Under the pieces are notes generated by a model that saw only the letters and a program-made list of their open reading frames with translations, had not been told where the DNA came from and searched no databases. From Bretschneidera sinensis (Eukaryota; Streptophyta; Magnoliopsida; Brassicales; Akaniaceae): DNA of 64,000 nt. The position numbers were made by a program, and so were the translations under genes. Location of the stretch: NCBI GenBank assembly GCA_023935145.1, contig CM043700.1, positions 102,417,400-102,481,399 of the forward strand, written 5' to 3'. This document shows positions 45,119 to 56,238 of the stretch, piece after piece. Numbering within the stretch: the first letter of the stretch is position 1; every line of letters begins with the position of its first letter.

Positions 45119-45857
45119 ATGTTAAAACCTTATTTCTAAAAATCTTAATATCACTAATTATATGTTAGTGAACAAATCCTAATGGAAGAGGAAAGAAATG
45201 AAGAATAAGAAATTGTAGAAACATGAAAGAAAGTTCTTTATTCATTAATGATCTTCTCGTTTACAAGTCATATTTTGTTTATAGTCTTAGTATTTGGAAA
45301 ATCTTCTAGCTAATCTCTCTAACTAATCTTTAACAATAGTAACTAACTCAACATAATTAATAACAATAGTAACTGACTTAACAGAATTACAAAAACTCAT
45401 CTTCCTCACCTTGCTAACTTTCTCACTCATTTCTCTTGGCTTGATTATAATTATAGGATATAATCTTTTGTCCACTATAGTAGCTTCCTTGTCCTTCTTA
45501 TTTGCTTCTTCCCTATTATTGACACTTTTTCTTATGTTGGCATCAGTTGCTATCTTGCTCTAGTGTTACAGGCCTTGCCTCTTTATTCATATCAATCATG
45601 AATCTAGCCAAAATAAATTCATCAAGCAAAAGATAATGATTCAATCCATACTGTATTTTCAGCCTATTTTGGCATTAACTAGACATATTTTTGGTCCCCA
45701 CATGTCACCTAACCATACAAAAAATTTATGGATTGAAGAGTATTTTTTTTACATCGTCAGAGAAAATAATCAAACCTAGGTCGATCTCTTAAACAAATCC
45801 TCCTTAGATGATATTCAAGTGACATTATACATACACACACACACACATATATATATA
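45119..45857 (-). other. Probable leader and LTR remnant of the gypsy fragment, then AT-rich sequence
   Basis: Upstream of the gypsy gag on the minus strand. A TGTTAAAACC at 45119 could be the LTR boundary, but no clear primer site follows and no partner LTR is present. No gene is seen. The right end is a (CA)n(TA)n microsatellite (45831-45857), into which E6 is inserted. Confidence 0.35.
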
Positions 45858-46311
45858 TGTTGATACCAAAATTCTGTCAGAATTTGAATCGTCGAAGAGT
45901 ATGACCTACACACACGAAACGAAGCTAAAACCTAAAGTAGTTTAGGGATTTTTCTGGAGAACAAAGGAAATAAAAAAAAAAGGAATGGGGTTATATGCTC
46001 AGAATTGTTCGTACATTTTGGTTTATGAGGGCTCCTATTTATACTGTACAGGAGTAGAGTTTAATCAGGAGAACAACGTTAATGTTAGAATATGAGTAGT
46101 ATTGTTTTGGAGTTATCCATCTACCGTGTGAGTTTATTCGGAAGTTGGAATGGAGGAACAACATTAGGTCTTATAGTGTGAAATTATCGTTATGCCCCTT
46201 GCTACGTGTTGGGAGGTGATTGGTCATCTCGTCATGGTTATAAAATTACCATTTCTACCCTGAAGGCTGACACCTGTCATTGCGTTATTGATAGAAGAAT
46301 TTTCTCCCACA
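45858..46311 (-). repeat. E6 3' LTR
   Basis: About 454 bp, similar to 55744-56238 apart from an additional segment in the latter. It is followed (46312-46335) by a pyrimidine run that is a purine-rich tract on the minus strand, as required beside a 3' LTR. The exact inner end is uncertain by several bases. Confidence 0.8.
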
Positions 46312-46449
46312 TTAGATGCCCCTCACTTCCTTAAGTACATTATTTTACTTGAGGAAGTAGATAGCATGGTGTTGAGGTAGTGGTTTAAACTTGATTACGA
46401 GGAGGCTAGTCACCCACGGAGTCTTACCGAAACACCTCCGAGGTGTTTG

Positions 46450-46765
46450 GGAAACAGTTCAAAATTTGACGATTGCTCCAAGGCATTGATATTCAGTTAA
46501 GAACTACTCAAAGTTTGGTGATTGAATCCAAGGAGTTGATACTTAGTCTAGATTACTCAGAGTTTGGTGTTTTGAGTCCGATGAGTTGACACTCAGTTCA
46601 AACTGCTCAGAGTTTGGCAATTGAGTCCGAAGAGTTAACACTGCTTGGAGTTTGGTGACTAAATCCGAGGAGTTAACACTCAGTCAAAGTTTCTCGGATT
46701 TTGGCGATTGAGTCGAAGGAGTTGACACTCAATCAAAGCTGCTCAGAGTTTGGTGATTGAATCCA
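46450..46765. repeat. E6 tandem array, diverged subfamily
   Basis: About six units of roughly 48-50 bp built on CAGAGTTTGGTGATTGAGTC and GAGGAGTTGACACTCAGTTC. They share words with the array that follows (GAGTTGA, CAACTGCTCGGAGT) but not its reading frame. It lies between the 3' LTR and the regular array. Confidence 0.75.
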
Positions 46766-47350
46766 AAGAGTTGAACATGGACTCCAACTGCTCAAAGTCT
46801 TTGGAGAGGTACGAAGAGTTGATTATGGAATCCAACTACTCGGAGTCTTTGGAGAAGCACGAGGCATTGATCATGGATACCAACTGCTCAGAGTCTTTGG
46901 AGAAGCACGAGGAGTTGATCATGGACTCAAACTACTCAAAGTCTTTAGAGAAACACGAGGAGTTGATCATGGATTCCAACTACTCGGAGTCATTGGAGAA
47001 GTATGAGAAGTTGATCATGGACTTCAATTTCCCAAAGTATTTGGAGAAGCATAAGGATTTGATTATGAACTCCGACTACTCGGAATCTTTGAAGAAGCAC
47101 AAAGAATTGAATATGGACTCCAACTGCTCGGAATCTTTGGAGAAGCACGAGGAGTTAATCATGGACTCTAAATGCTAGGAGTCTTTAGAGAAGCCCGATG
47201 AATTGAACATGGACTCCATCTGCTCGGAGTCTTTGGAGAAGCATGAGGAGTTGATCATGGACTATAACTGCTCAAAGTCTTTGGAGAAGCACGAGGAGTT
47301 GATCATGGACTCTAACTGCTCGGAGTCTTTAGAGAAGTCCAAGGAGAAAA
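46766..47350 (+). repeat. E6 48-bp tandem array, in frame
   Basis: Twelve consecutive 48-bp units, each reading as 16 codons of the type EELIMDSNCSESLEKH on the plus strand. The first eight and a half are open from the ATG at 46750. A TAG at 47176-47178 interrupts unit nine, after which the frame continues through unit twelve to a stop near 47370. Unit length is constant and no frame-breaking indel is seen. It lies upstream of the TATA box of the antisense gene. Either a coding repeat or a satellite whose unit length happens to be a multiple of three. Confidence 0.88.
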
Positions 47351-47700
47351 GACTTGGTTTTATAGAATGAATTTCATGGGGTTTCTTGACCCCTTTGTAT
47401 TTTGTGGACTATGGTGCAATGGACTATAGTTTGTTTTTTAACCCAAGATGTTAAACTTTGGAATTAAAATGCTAAGCCTTAGAGCTTGACCCTCGTAGCT
47501 GGGCCTGTCTTCTTGGTCCGTCATTTGGTCGTTAATTAAGGATACTTTGAGCCATCATTTTAAATGTTGAGAAATGGCGATGCATGTCCTAGGGTTTTCA
47601 AGAGGTAGTATCTTTCTTGATTGCAGAGAAAAGTGTTGCTTCAATGTTCGAGAATACGGCTAATTAAATGATGCCTCATCGTTCTATATGTGACGAGCTC

Positions 47701-47708
47701 TATATAAA
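47701..47708 (+). promoter_or_regulatory. TATA box of the E6 antisense gene
   Basis: TATATAAAGG in an otherwise mixed sequence, 260 bp before the ATG at 47961. It is the likely core promoter of the plus-strand gene. The leader (47730-47960) contains three imperfect repeats of TTTGGAAGTTTGAGAGCTCG. Confidence 0.6.
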
Positions 47709-47960
47709 GGGATAGGCTTCCCTTTGCTTTTCACTTAATTGCCAGTTATAAGAATTTTGAGAGCCTTTAGAATTTGAGAACATTTGGAGTTTTGAGAGCT
47801 CAGAGTGTCTATATACACGAGAGCATGGATTTTGGAAGTTTGAGGGCTCGGAGCATCTATCTACATCAGATCTTAGAGTTTGGAAGTTTGAGAGCTCGGT
47901 ACTGGGCATACATAAAACTTCTTAGAGCCCTCGGCTAGTGAGTCCTATTTTCTTATACTC

Positions 47961-48584
47961 ATGTCTTCTTTTGATGTTTACCACGATAGAGCTGGTGGTA
48001 GTGATAGCAATAATGGTAGTGGTAGTGGTAGTAGTAGAAGTAGTGGGAAAGATAGGGGTAGTAGTGGTGATAACAATCGTAGTAGTAACAATGACCTAGA
48101 GGCTGAGGTGAATGTCTCCTCATGAGACTCTTGTGCCCTAGTTCTATATGAGGGATACAATTCATCTTCTTCATCTTTCGAGGGAAACCATGCCTTGTGC
48201 GTGCTTCGAGAGGAGATGGGAGAGGATGAAGGGCCAAACATAAGTTTTGCAGCCAACCTCTCCCCTAATAAGTTGACAGATGATGAGATTGAGAGGATAA
48301 GAATCATGTATAGGATTCTCGAGGAGTTCAAACTTAAGAATGCTGGAGTTGGAGAATATGTCTATGATGACCTGAAAGAGGGTGAACTATACGTGTATGA
48401 ACATCACCTTAAGGTTGGGCTCAGGTTCCCCATTCATCTCTTTGTTCGCATAATGCTTAAGTACTATGGGATTGCCCTGTGTCAGCTTGTACCAAATTCC
48501 ATACGCCTTCTCATGGTGTTTATCTATGTCAGCATCAAAGTGAAGGGGGTAATAAACATGAATGTATTTAAGAACTCTTTCTGA
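47961..48584 (+). pseudogene. E6 antisense gene, exon with 'putative gypsy type transposon' domain
   Basis: Frame from ATG 47961: a Ser/Gly/Asn-rich N-terminus, one TGA at 48123-48125 (codon 55), then open to 48584. The second part has LTDDEIERIRIMYRILEEFK, then LYVYEHHLKVGLRFPIHLFV and the RIMLKYYGIALCQLVPNSIR segment. This is the pattern of the Pfam Transposase_28 family ('putative gypsy type transposon': GLRFPxHPFV...YYGxAPxQLxPN). Function is unknown. It is transcribed opposite to gag-pol of its host element. An homologous gene is present in E7. The name of the family does not show that it is a transposase. Confidence 0.75.
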
Positions 48585-49895
48585 TTAGTAAGCACAAGGA
48601 GAATGAGTTGGTAGTACTGAGCTCCCAGCCAAAAAGAGGGTTATTGGAGAAGACTCCATCGAGCATTAAGTAATGGAAGAAGAGTTTTTTCTATATGTAA
48701 AGTAAAAGGGGCCTTCTTAATAGGACTTGGACTTGGTTAAGTCAAACAAGAAACCTAATCTTTTGAGAAGGGAGATAGACAACCTACAGGATATGATTGA
48801 TAGGAAGATTGTAGTTTAGCTCCTCTACCAGAATGCCGAGTTAGCTAAGCTCGGGCTTTGTCCTGAGGGTCCAAACGAACAGATAAGTCTGAGTCATTTC
48901 TCTTGAACTTGTTTTTACTATTTCTTGTACTAATTTCTTATTATTTTTACAGCCATAGATGCTCTTAAAGCTGCTTAGAGGGCAGCCAAGTTGTCTCAAA
49001 AGAAGAAGCTGGATGGGAAGGCTCGAGTGCTAGCAGCTCAGTCTTCTGTGAAGAAGACTAATGCGGGAAGTTCTCATACCCCTCCTCCTGCTCTTATCAT
49101 GGTGGAGGATGATGCAGCAGCTGCCCCTTCTCTTCCCCTCCACTACAACCGTTCAGACCCACCCTGATAATGTCTTCAGGTCGAACTAGTTCGTGAAGGT
49201 TGGCGACTAATGCTTCAGAAGTGCCAACATTGCTTGAGAGCATTTGACCTGAGGCATCCTTCCAAAGGATATGGCTAAACTGACCCAGGAGCCAGTGCAG
49301 AGCCTAGTTGTGATGGTCGATGGTTTGGCTTATCATGTATCTTATGGTCCTTTAAGTTTTTTTATGATATTTTTGCTTATATTTAAGGAGTTCTAACTTG
49401 CTTTATTTTTTCAGTCGAGCATAGCTTCAGGTGTCCTGTGTCAGTGTCTTGACCTGGATAAGAAGTTGGGGGATTACCACAACTTCATCTGCACCTTGCA
49501 AGAATCTCTCGCACGGCAAGTAATTGAGACTATCCGATTTGAGATAGGGCAAGCCCCGCTGACAGAGGACCTTAAGGAGGCCTCGTCAGGCAGAGAGCTA
49601 TTGAAATAGAGCCGGGTAAACTCCAAAATGAGAAGGAGGCTGCTGAGAAGACCTTGGCCAAATTCAAGGAGTCTCAGAAGTTTAAACGGTAGTGGAGATG
49701 ACAGCTGATGACTTTTATCTCAATGGCTTTGAGGAGGCTAAGGAATAGGCCTTGGTTGCATACCTTAGCCAGGACTTCTCCATGGTGGAGATCCCTTTTG
49801 ATGAGGAAGTCACTAAGGACGAGGGCCTAGCCCCTATTACTGAGGATGGGGGCTAGACCTCTGTTGTTGAGGAGGAGGAGGTGGACATAGAGTAG
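48585..49895 (+). pseudogene. E6 antisense gene, downstream exons
   Basis: Continuation of the plus-strand gene with stops and probable introns. A segment like LVVLSSQPKRGLLEKTPSSI (about 48610) is equivalent to the E7 gene. A Lys-rich exon lies after an acceptor near 48952 (LSQKKKLDGKARVLAAQSSV). A further exon after TTTTTTCAG near 49413 has CLDLDKKLGDYHNFICTLQE and Glu-rich coiled-coil-like sequence, ending acidic (VVEEEEVDIE) at about 49895. A T-rich stretch and the convergent end of integrase follow. Confidence 0.55.
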
Positions 49896-50149
49896 GATTT
49901 TTTTTTCTTTTTTTATACCTTTAGCCTTTAGTGCCACTTTGTAAAAAAAACTTTCTAAGTTAATGAAGACAACCCTTTTTGTTTTCCATTTTTCTAAGTG
50001 TTCTATACTCTTACTTGCAATCAAAATAGGAAGCCGAGAGGGAAAAGCCTCGAACTCTTTCCTTAGCGCGGGAGAACTAAAAACTTAGCGAAAAAATGAA
50101 CCGCTTCTTTTATTAAGAATAAGTATTACATCAATACTTAGCAAAACAG

Positions 50150-51460
50150 AATGGGTGAAACAAATTTGGCGAAGCAAAAATTGGCAAAACTAACCCTAAG
50201 AGGGGTCCTGCTGGTAGAACTTGTGGAGGTTCTCTGCATTCCAAGTGCGTGGCATTGGTTTACCATCCAAGTTTTCAAGTTCAAACATGCCTACTCAACA
50301 AACTTTCTTGATGTGGTAGGGACCTTCCCAATTTGGGAGGAGCTTCCCCGTCTTTCAGGAGTGAGATACCTTTTTTTTCTCAAAACTAGGTTATGCAATC
50401 TAAAAGCTCTCTCTTTGACTCGAAGTTATAGTATCTTGATACCTTCTAGTGGTAAGTGAAAAGCTTGATTTGAGCTTTGTCTCTAGCCTCTTCGATCAAG
50501 TCAGCATTCATCTTGAGTGCCTCTTTGTTATTTACTTCATTGTAATTCTGTATCCGTAAAGATAGCATTCCTACCTTAAGGGGTATTACAACCTTGGATC
50601 CGTAAGCCAAGAAAAATGGGGTCTCCCTAGTGGGCGTCTGGGCGGTGGTCCGATAGGCCCAAAGGACATTTGGGAGGTGATTGACCCATTGTTGATCGGC
50701 ATCATCAAGCCATTTCTTGATGCCTTACAAGAGAGTTCTATTTGTTACTTTGGTTTGTCCATTGGCCTGGGGATAGCCTACGGAGGAAAACCTTTGTTCA
50801 ATCTAGAGGTCTTGGCAAAAAGATTTGAATTGGGTGCTATCAAACTATGCACCATTGTCGATGACTAATACCCTAGGTATACCGAATCTACAGACAATCG
50901 ACTTCCAAAGGAACCTTCGGGTTTGATAGTCAGAAATGCTAACAAGGGATTCGGCTTCTACCCATTTGGTAAAGTAATTGATTGACACTATCAAATGCTT
51001 CTTCTATCATGATGCCTCCCGAAATGGGCTAAGGATATCCATTCCCTACATGGCGAAGGGAAAAGAGTTAGCGATTGATGTTAAGAGATTACTTGGTTGC
51101 TGACGGATGAAGGCATGTTCTTAACAAGTTCTGCACTTTTTTACCATCTTGGCTGCATCGCGACTCATCTGAGGCCAATAGTAACCATTGCAGAGTATTT
51201 TGAATGCCAAAGCTATACCTCCGAGGTGATTTCCGCATATGCCTTGGTGTACCTATCTAAAGGCGTAATCGGTATTGGTTGGACATAAATATTTTAAATA
51301 CAGAGTGGTGAGTCCTTTTTTGTATAACTGTACGTCAATTACAGTGTACCTCGAGGTAAAGGAGATGATTTTTTTGCCTCTCCCTTTTGATCTGGGAGTG
51401 TACCATCCGTTAAGTAGTTGAGGATAAGGTCCATCCAGGTTTGCTCTTTAACGAGTGGCA
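50150..51460 (-). pseudogene. E6 integrase
   Basis: Minus-strand reading: zinc region (GYYWPQMSRDAAKMVKKCRT), core with D in GMDILSPF and D in VIDNGA, then YPQANGQTKVTNRTLL. Relatives have QVEVTN, so the catalytic Glu is Lys here. The C-terminal part has WVNHLPNVLWAYRTTAQTPT and ETPFFLAYGSKVVIPLKVGM. Several in-frame stops. Short plus-strand frames in this interval are shadows. Confidence 0.83.
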
Positions 51461-51499
51461 TAACCTATACTTCATCGATGTTTGAAGTTGGGAGGGTCT

Positions 51500-51960
51500 C
51501 TAAGTAGACAGTATGAGTGAAATCAGAATGTTTGGAGGATGCAAACTGAGCCAAGGCATTTGCCTTCGTATTCTCTACCCGAGGCACTTAGGCTATTCAG
51601 AATTTTGTGAAGGTAGCCCCGAGCTCACGGGCTTTCTCTAAATATGTTATGATTTTTATGCCTTTGGCTTCGAATTCGTCGGTCATCTAGTTCACCACAA
51701 GTTGTGAGTCACTGTAAACTTCTAAAACCTCGATGGCTAGCATTTTAGCGAGCTTCATTCCAACGAGTAATGCCTCGTACTTGGCCTCGTTGTTTGAGGC
51801 CTTAAACCCAAACCTTAGGGCATATTCAACAGTGAATCCTCCAAAGCTACTAAGAATAAGGCCCACTCCAGAGCCATTTTCATTATATGACCCGTCTACA
51901 TACAGTGTCTAGTTTGGTGTTTGCTCGGCCTCCCTTGGGGCTTCGATTTCGATAGAATTA
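51500..51960 (-). pseudogene. E6 second (archaeal-type) RNase H
   Basis: Reads TLYVDGSYNENGSGVGLILS, then NNEAKYEALLVGMKLAKML and EVYSDSQLVVN, the motifs of the extra RNase H that marks the Tat group. Stops follow in the C-terminal part (before VPRVENTKANALAQFASS). Confidence 0.82.
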
Positions 51961-51998
51961 TTGGAGAAAGTCATCTCAATTATGAAATCGACTAGAGC

Positions 51999-52900
51999 CT
52001 ATGCTTTGATAGAGGTACGGAGCTTGTATCGATCAAATTCACCCAGCTCGATAGACCATCTGACCATCCTTCTAGAGATGTTTGACTTATGGAGAACTTG
52101 CCACAGAGGCTGATCGGTATAGAGCACTATGGTATGAGCTTGGAAATATGGCCGCAGCTTCCTGGTCATGATCAGGAGAGTATAAGCTAACTTTTCAATC
52201 GGGAGATATCTTGTTTCAGTGTCATGCAAGACCTAACTAATATAATAAATGGGCTTTTGTATCCCCACATCTTCTCAGATTAAGATAGAGGCTATCGTAT
52301 CTTGGCCTACTGATATGTAGAGAAAGAGCTCCTCCTACGATAGGTTTGGTTAGGAGAGGTGGTGAACTCAAGTATTCTTTTAGTTCTTCAAATGCTCTAT
52401 GACATTCTTCATACCATGTGAAATCCTTGGCTTTCGTAATTGATTGGAAGAAGGGTAGACATCTTTCAGCAAACTTGGACATAAAGCGAATGAGCGTAGC
52501 TATTCGCCCAGTCAATTTTTGCACCTCTTTAATGTTCCGAGGAGCAGTCATATCCATAATCACCCTTATTTTTTCGGGGTTGGTCTCTATCCCTCGCTGT
52601 GTTACCATGAAGTCCAAAAACTTCCCAGCGGTGACTCCAAAGGTGTATTTGGTTGGGTTTAACCTAATCTACTGGCATCAGAGTATCCTAAATGCTTCCT
52701 CCAAGTCTGACTCATGATCACTAGTGATGATGCTTTTAACAAGTATTTCATCCACATAGACTTTCATATTTCTCCTAATCTACTCTTTGAAAATCTTATT
52801 GACTAACCTCTGGTAAGTGGCTCCCGCATTCTTAAGCCCAAACGGCATTACCTAGTAGTAGTACAAGCCTTGGTCTGTGATGAAGGTGGTCTTGGGTCGG
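51999..52900 (-). pseudogene. E6 reverse transcriptase C-terminal part and first RNase H
   Basis: RT palm with the catalytic box as YVDE (MKVYVDEILVKS) where relatives have YVDD, so one catalytic Asp is lost. Then FMVTQRGIETNPEKIRVIMD, the thumb (RNIKEVQKLTGRIATLIRFM) and KDFTWYEECHRAFEELKEYL. After a frame change the RNase H has YLPIEKLAYTLLIMTRKLRP and LYTDQPLWQVLHKSNISRRM. It would copy element RNA into DNA. Confidence 0.85.
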
Positions 52901-54031
52901 TTGCACTTGTGCATTAAAATTTGATTGTACCCGGAGTATACATCAATGAAACTGAGAAATTCATACCCAAAGGTGGCATCAACCAACTAGTCGATATGAG
53001 GCAAGGGAAAACTATCATTCAGGCAAGCCTTGTTGAGGTTTGTAAATTTGATGCAAATCATCCATTTACCATTAGGCCTTTTGACCATCACCACACTTAT
53101 GATCCATTCTGGATAATTAATTTCTTCTTTGATGGTGCTCTATCGCTCAGGGGAAAACGTCCTCTTCTTTTGGACTACGGGCCGATGATTCGAGTCAACA
53201 TTTTGTCGATGGAAAATAATTGAGGGATTGATCCTAGACATATCGAAGGTTGACCAGGCAAAGAGATCCTGGTTTCTCCGTAGAAAAAGAAATTAAAGAA
53301 TCTTTGAGATTTTCAACGAGACTAGACCCGATCAAGACAGTCTTAGAATCCCCTTCGCTCAAGGGAATGGGGATGAGTTCCTCTTTTAGTTGCCCTCATG
53401 GAATCTTGAGTTCATCCTTCAAGTCTTTTATTTCTAAGGGCAAAGCCTCAACCTTCCTTTGGCCCTTAATAGAATTCAAGTAGCAAGACCGGGAAGCTTG
53501 CTGGTTGCCTCGAACCTCCCCCACACCTTTGCTAGTAGGAAACTTTACCTTCAGATGGTGTGTGGAGACCACTACCCTCATCTCATTGAGGGTAGGTCTT
53601 CCAAGTATTACATTGTATAACGATGGATGCTTTACTACCAAGAACGTAGTTTGTATGGTAGTGATCTGTGGTGGAGTCCCTGTTGTGACTGGGAGAACTA
53701 TGCTCCCATCGGTGAACACAGGTGTCCCAGAAAAGCCATACAGAGGGGACGACACTGGCTTGAGTTGGTCCTTCTTCAGCTTCATCTATTGGAATGCTTC
53801 GTAGAAGAGGATATCCGTCAAGCTTTCATTATCCACCAGGACTCGCTCGACGTTGTAGTTAGCAAAGACCAGAAAGATAAACACAGTATCTTCATTCGGA
53901 GTCTGCACTCCCTCCAAATCCTCATCTATAAAAGATATCACCTGGTATATCTTGATTCTTTTGTGAGGTCCACTAACTGAAGCCATTGACTCGGCATAAA
54001 CTTTCCTCCCATGAGTGGACAGGCCCCCCAC
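52901..54031 (-). pseudogene. E6 protease and N-terminal RT region
   Basis: Protease: NYNVERVLVDNESLTDILFY (54031-53786; the usual VDNGS is VDNES) and, after a stop, LYGFSGTPVFTDGSIVLPVT, PSLYNVILGRPTLNEMRVVV and THHLKVKFPTSKGVGEVRGN (53785-53396). These are Tat-type protease motifs. The 53395-52901 stretch has the RT entry and GGDG-like fingers in decayed form. Confidence 0.8.
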
Positions 54032-54278
54032 AGTCAGTTCTCTGAAGATGGTTTTGATGGTGCCAGTGATGGTAGGAGGATGCGCTTGACTATTCCGATG
54101 GAATTTTTCTTCTCGGACAGGCTTTCTAAGACTCTGCCTAAGGCTCCTCCTTGGGCTCTAGTGTTCCCTATATGGCTTCTCCAAAGCTCATCGAGATAGG
54201 CAGCAGGAACGATTTTCATAGTCTGAGACTTTACGAGGTCTGATGTATTCCTTTAAATACCCCATTTAGATTAGGGAC

Positions 54279-55600
54279 TCAAGTTGTTGCTTGAGTGCAT
54301 GACTCCTCAGTGTCATGACCATGGTCTTTATGGAAGTTACACCACTTGGATCGGTTTCTACTAGGATAAAGTGGTCTTAGAGGCCAACGAAGGAGGTCCT
54401 GGTCTTGGATATTTAGGAGTATATTCGTCCTGGAGGTGCACAATGGGGTGAAGTTCTCAAAGATGAGGGGAGCTCTTGCCCTTCCTTCTGGGCATGATTT
54501 CTTGATGGAGCCTTCCCTTGGCTCAATAGGGTCTTTTTTTCTTTTGTCAATTCCACCTTCTTTCTCTCTTTTGAAGACTTGATCGTCTTCTACGATCATA
54601 TGGTCCTCGACTAGAGCGAGTATATCGTTCATATCCCTGGGAGGCTGTTTGGTCAACTTAAAGCTAAAAATTCCCAATTTGAGCCCATTCTAGAAGGCTA
54701 AAGTCTGGATGGTAGGATCTAGGTTAGGGATTTCCCAGGCAGCTGTGTTGAACTAGGAGATGTATTCCCAGATCTTTTCCTTTTTACATTGGATGATGCT
54801 GAAGAGGCTTTGGGAGGTCTTCCGTGACCCCTTGTTGCTAAGGAAATGAGATGCAAAGGCACGACTCAGCTCTTTGAAGGAGCTGATGTTGCCAGGTTTA
54901 AGTTGGTTGTACCCATTGTTAGTAGCTTTTTCAAGGGCTAGAGGAAAAGCCCTGCACATAACAGTGTCAGGATGGCGGTGCAGCATCATGATGGTCTTGT
55001 AATGCTGGAGATGATCTACGAATTCCATGATTCCATTGTTACGCCTTGATAACCGGCATCTGAAAGTGTTGAGGGAGAGGAGCTTTGAGGATTTCCTGAG
55101 TGAAAGGTGGATCTTTCGAGCTGAAGTCATCAAGGACATTGGCGTTCTTTGCTTTAAAGACTTCATTTATTCTCTAGTCCATATACTCTAACCTCTTCTC
55201 TAGGTCATTGTGGTTTTTGGATGTTAAAAAACCTTGGGATCTAGCTTTAGGAGACAACCTAGAGGTAGAGTAGTTCCGAGACCTTTCTTTAGCATGCGAA
55301 GAGGACCGACCCCCTACGGGCTGATGGAACCCAGGAGGTATCTTTTGGCGAGAGTTTCATTATGAGAGAGGCAGAGGCGTAGGGTGACCAGCTCTTTCCT
55401 TTACCTCGGCAGCAAGATTTGTGACTATCCGGGTGAGTTCCTGGAACTGTTGGTGAATCTACAGGACAGTAACGTGTGAATCAAGGAAAGTTCCCAGATT
55501 CCCTTGATAACTGGATTCTATCAGATCTAGGTGAGGATCATGCCCAGTCCGTGCGTCTGATGGTTCGTTGTCACGCTCAGAGCCAATACACTCCGAAATA
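54279..55600 (-). pseudogene. gag: E6 Gag
   Basis: Capsid region in 55166-54753: MEFVDHLQHYKTIMMLHRHP, VMCRAFPLALEKATNNGYNQ and PGNISSFKELSRAFASHFLS. Then 54677-54279: TKQPPRDMNDILALVEDHMI, TPLCTSRTNILLNIQDQDLL and the Cys/His motif CNFHKDHGHDTEESC. These are typical of Tat Gag. Stops separate the parts; the N-terminus (55170-55600) is Arg/Ser-rich and unclear. Confidence 0.83.
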
Positions 55601-55721
55601 GCAGGGAGTTGTGGATTACCTGACCTTTGGCGAATAGACGGTCAAGTGGCGACGAAAATAGTCCCGACAATGCTTTTGGACGGCATGACAATAGCTAGGT
55701 CCTTGATCCTTCAGAATAGAA

Positions 55722-55743
55722 GGCCCTCCTTTTAGCATCAATC
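55722..55743 (-). promoter_or_regulatory. E6 primer-binding-site position
   Basis: On the minus strand the sequence after the 5' LTR reads GATTGATGCTAAAAGGAGGG. The position fits a primer site but I cannot assign the tRNA with confidence. Confidence 0.45.
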
Positions 55744-56238
55744 TGTTGTTGCCAAAATTCTGTTGGAATCCAAACCATCGAAAAGTGGGACTTGCACACA
55801 TGAAACAATTCTAAAACCTAAAGTCCCGGATGTCAAGAGGGGTGGTGCCTCCGGAGGACTCTCTGATGCATAAGTTAGTTTGGGGCTTTTTTCTGGAGAA
55901 CGAGTGAAATCAGAAAAAGGAACGGGGTTGTGTCTTCAGAATTGTTCGTACCTTTTGATTTATGAGGGCTCCTATTTATAGTGTGCAAGAGTAGAGTTTG
56001 ATGAGGAAAACAACTGTAAAGTTAAGATAAGAGTAGTATTCTTTTGGAGTTATCCATCTGTCGTGCGAGTTTATCCGGAAGTTGGAACAGCAGAACAAAA
56101 TCAGGTCTTACGGTGTGAAATTACTGTTATGCCCCTTGCTACGTGTCGGAAGGTGATTGATCGTCTCATTGTGCTTAGGAAATTACAATTTCTACCATGA
56201 AGGCTGACACGTGTCATTGCGTTATTGATAAGAAAACA
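55744..56238 (-). repeat. E6 5' LTR
   Basis: About 495 bp. It shares CCAAAATTCTG, GAGGGCTCCTATTTATA, CCCCTTGCTACGTGT and GTCATTGCGTTATTGATA with 45858-46311. An additional segment (about 55823-55875) explains the length difference. The boundary at 56238 is approximate. Confidence 0.8.

Larger units (their letters stand above)
45858..56238 (-). mobile_element. E6: Tat-like Ty3/gypsy retrotransposon with antisense gene
   Basis: 10.4-kb minus-strand element. LTRs are 55744-56238 (5') and 45858-46311 (3'), both with CCAAAATTCTG near one end and GTCATTGCGTTATTGATA near the other. On the minus strand the order is gag, protease, RT, RNase H, second RNase H, integrase, which is the Tat arrangement. 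Between integrase and the 3' LTR lies an opposite-strand multi-exon gene (47961-49895), its TATA box and a 48-bp tandem array. The target duplication is not clear because the left flank is a TA repeat. RT and integrase have lost catalytic residues. Confidence 0.87.
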
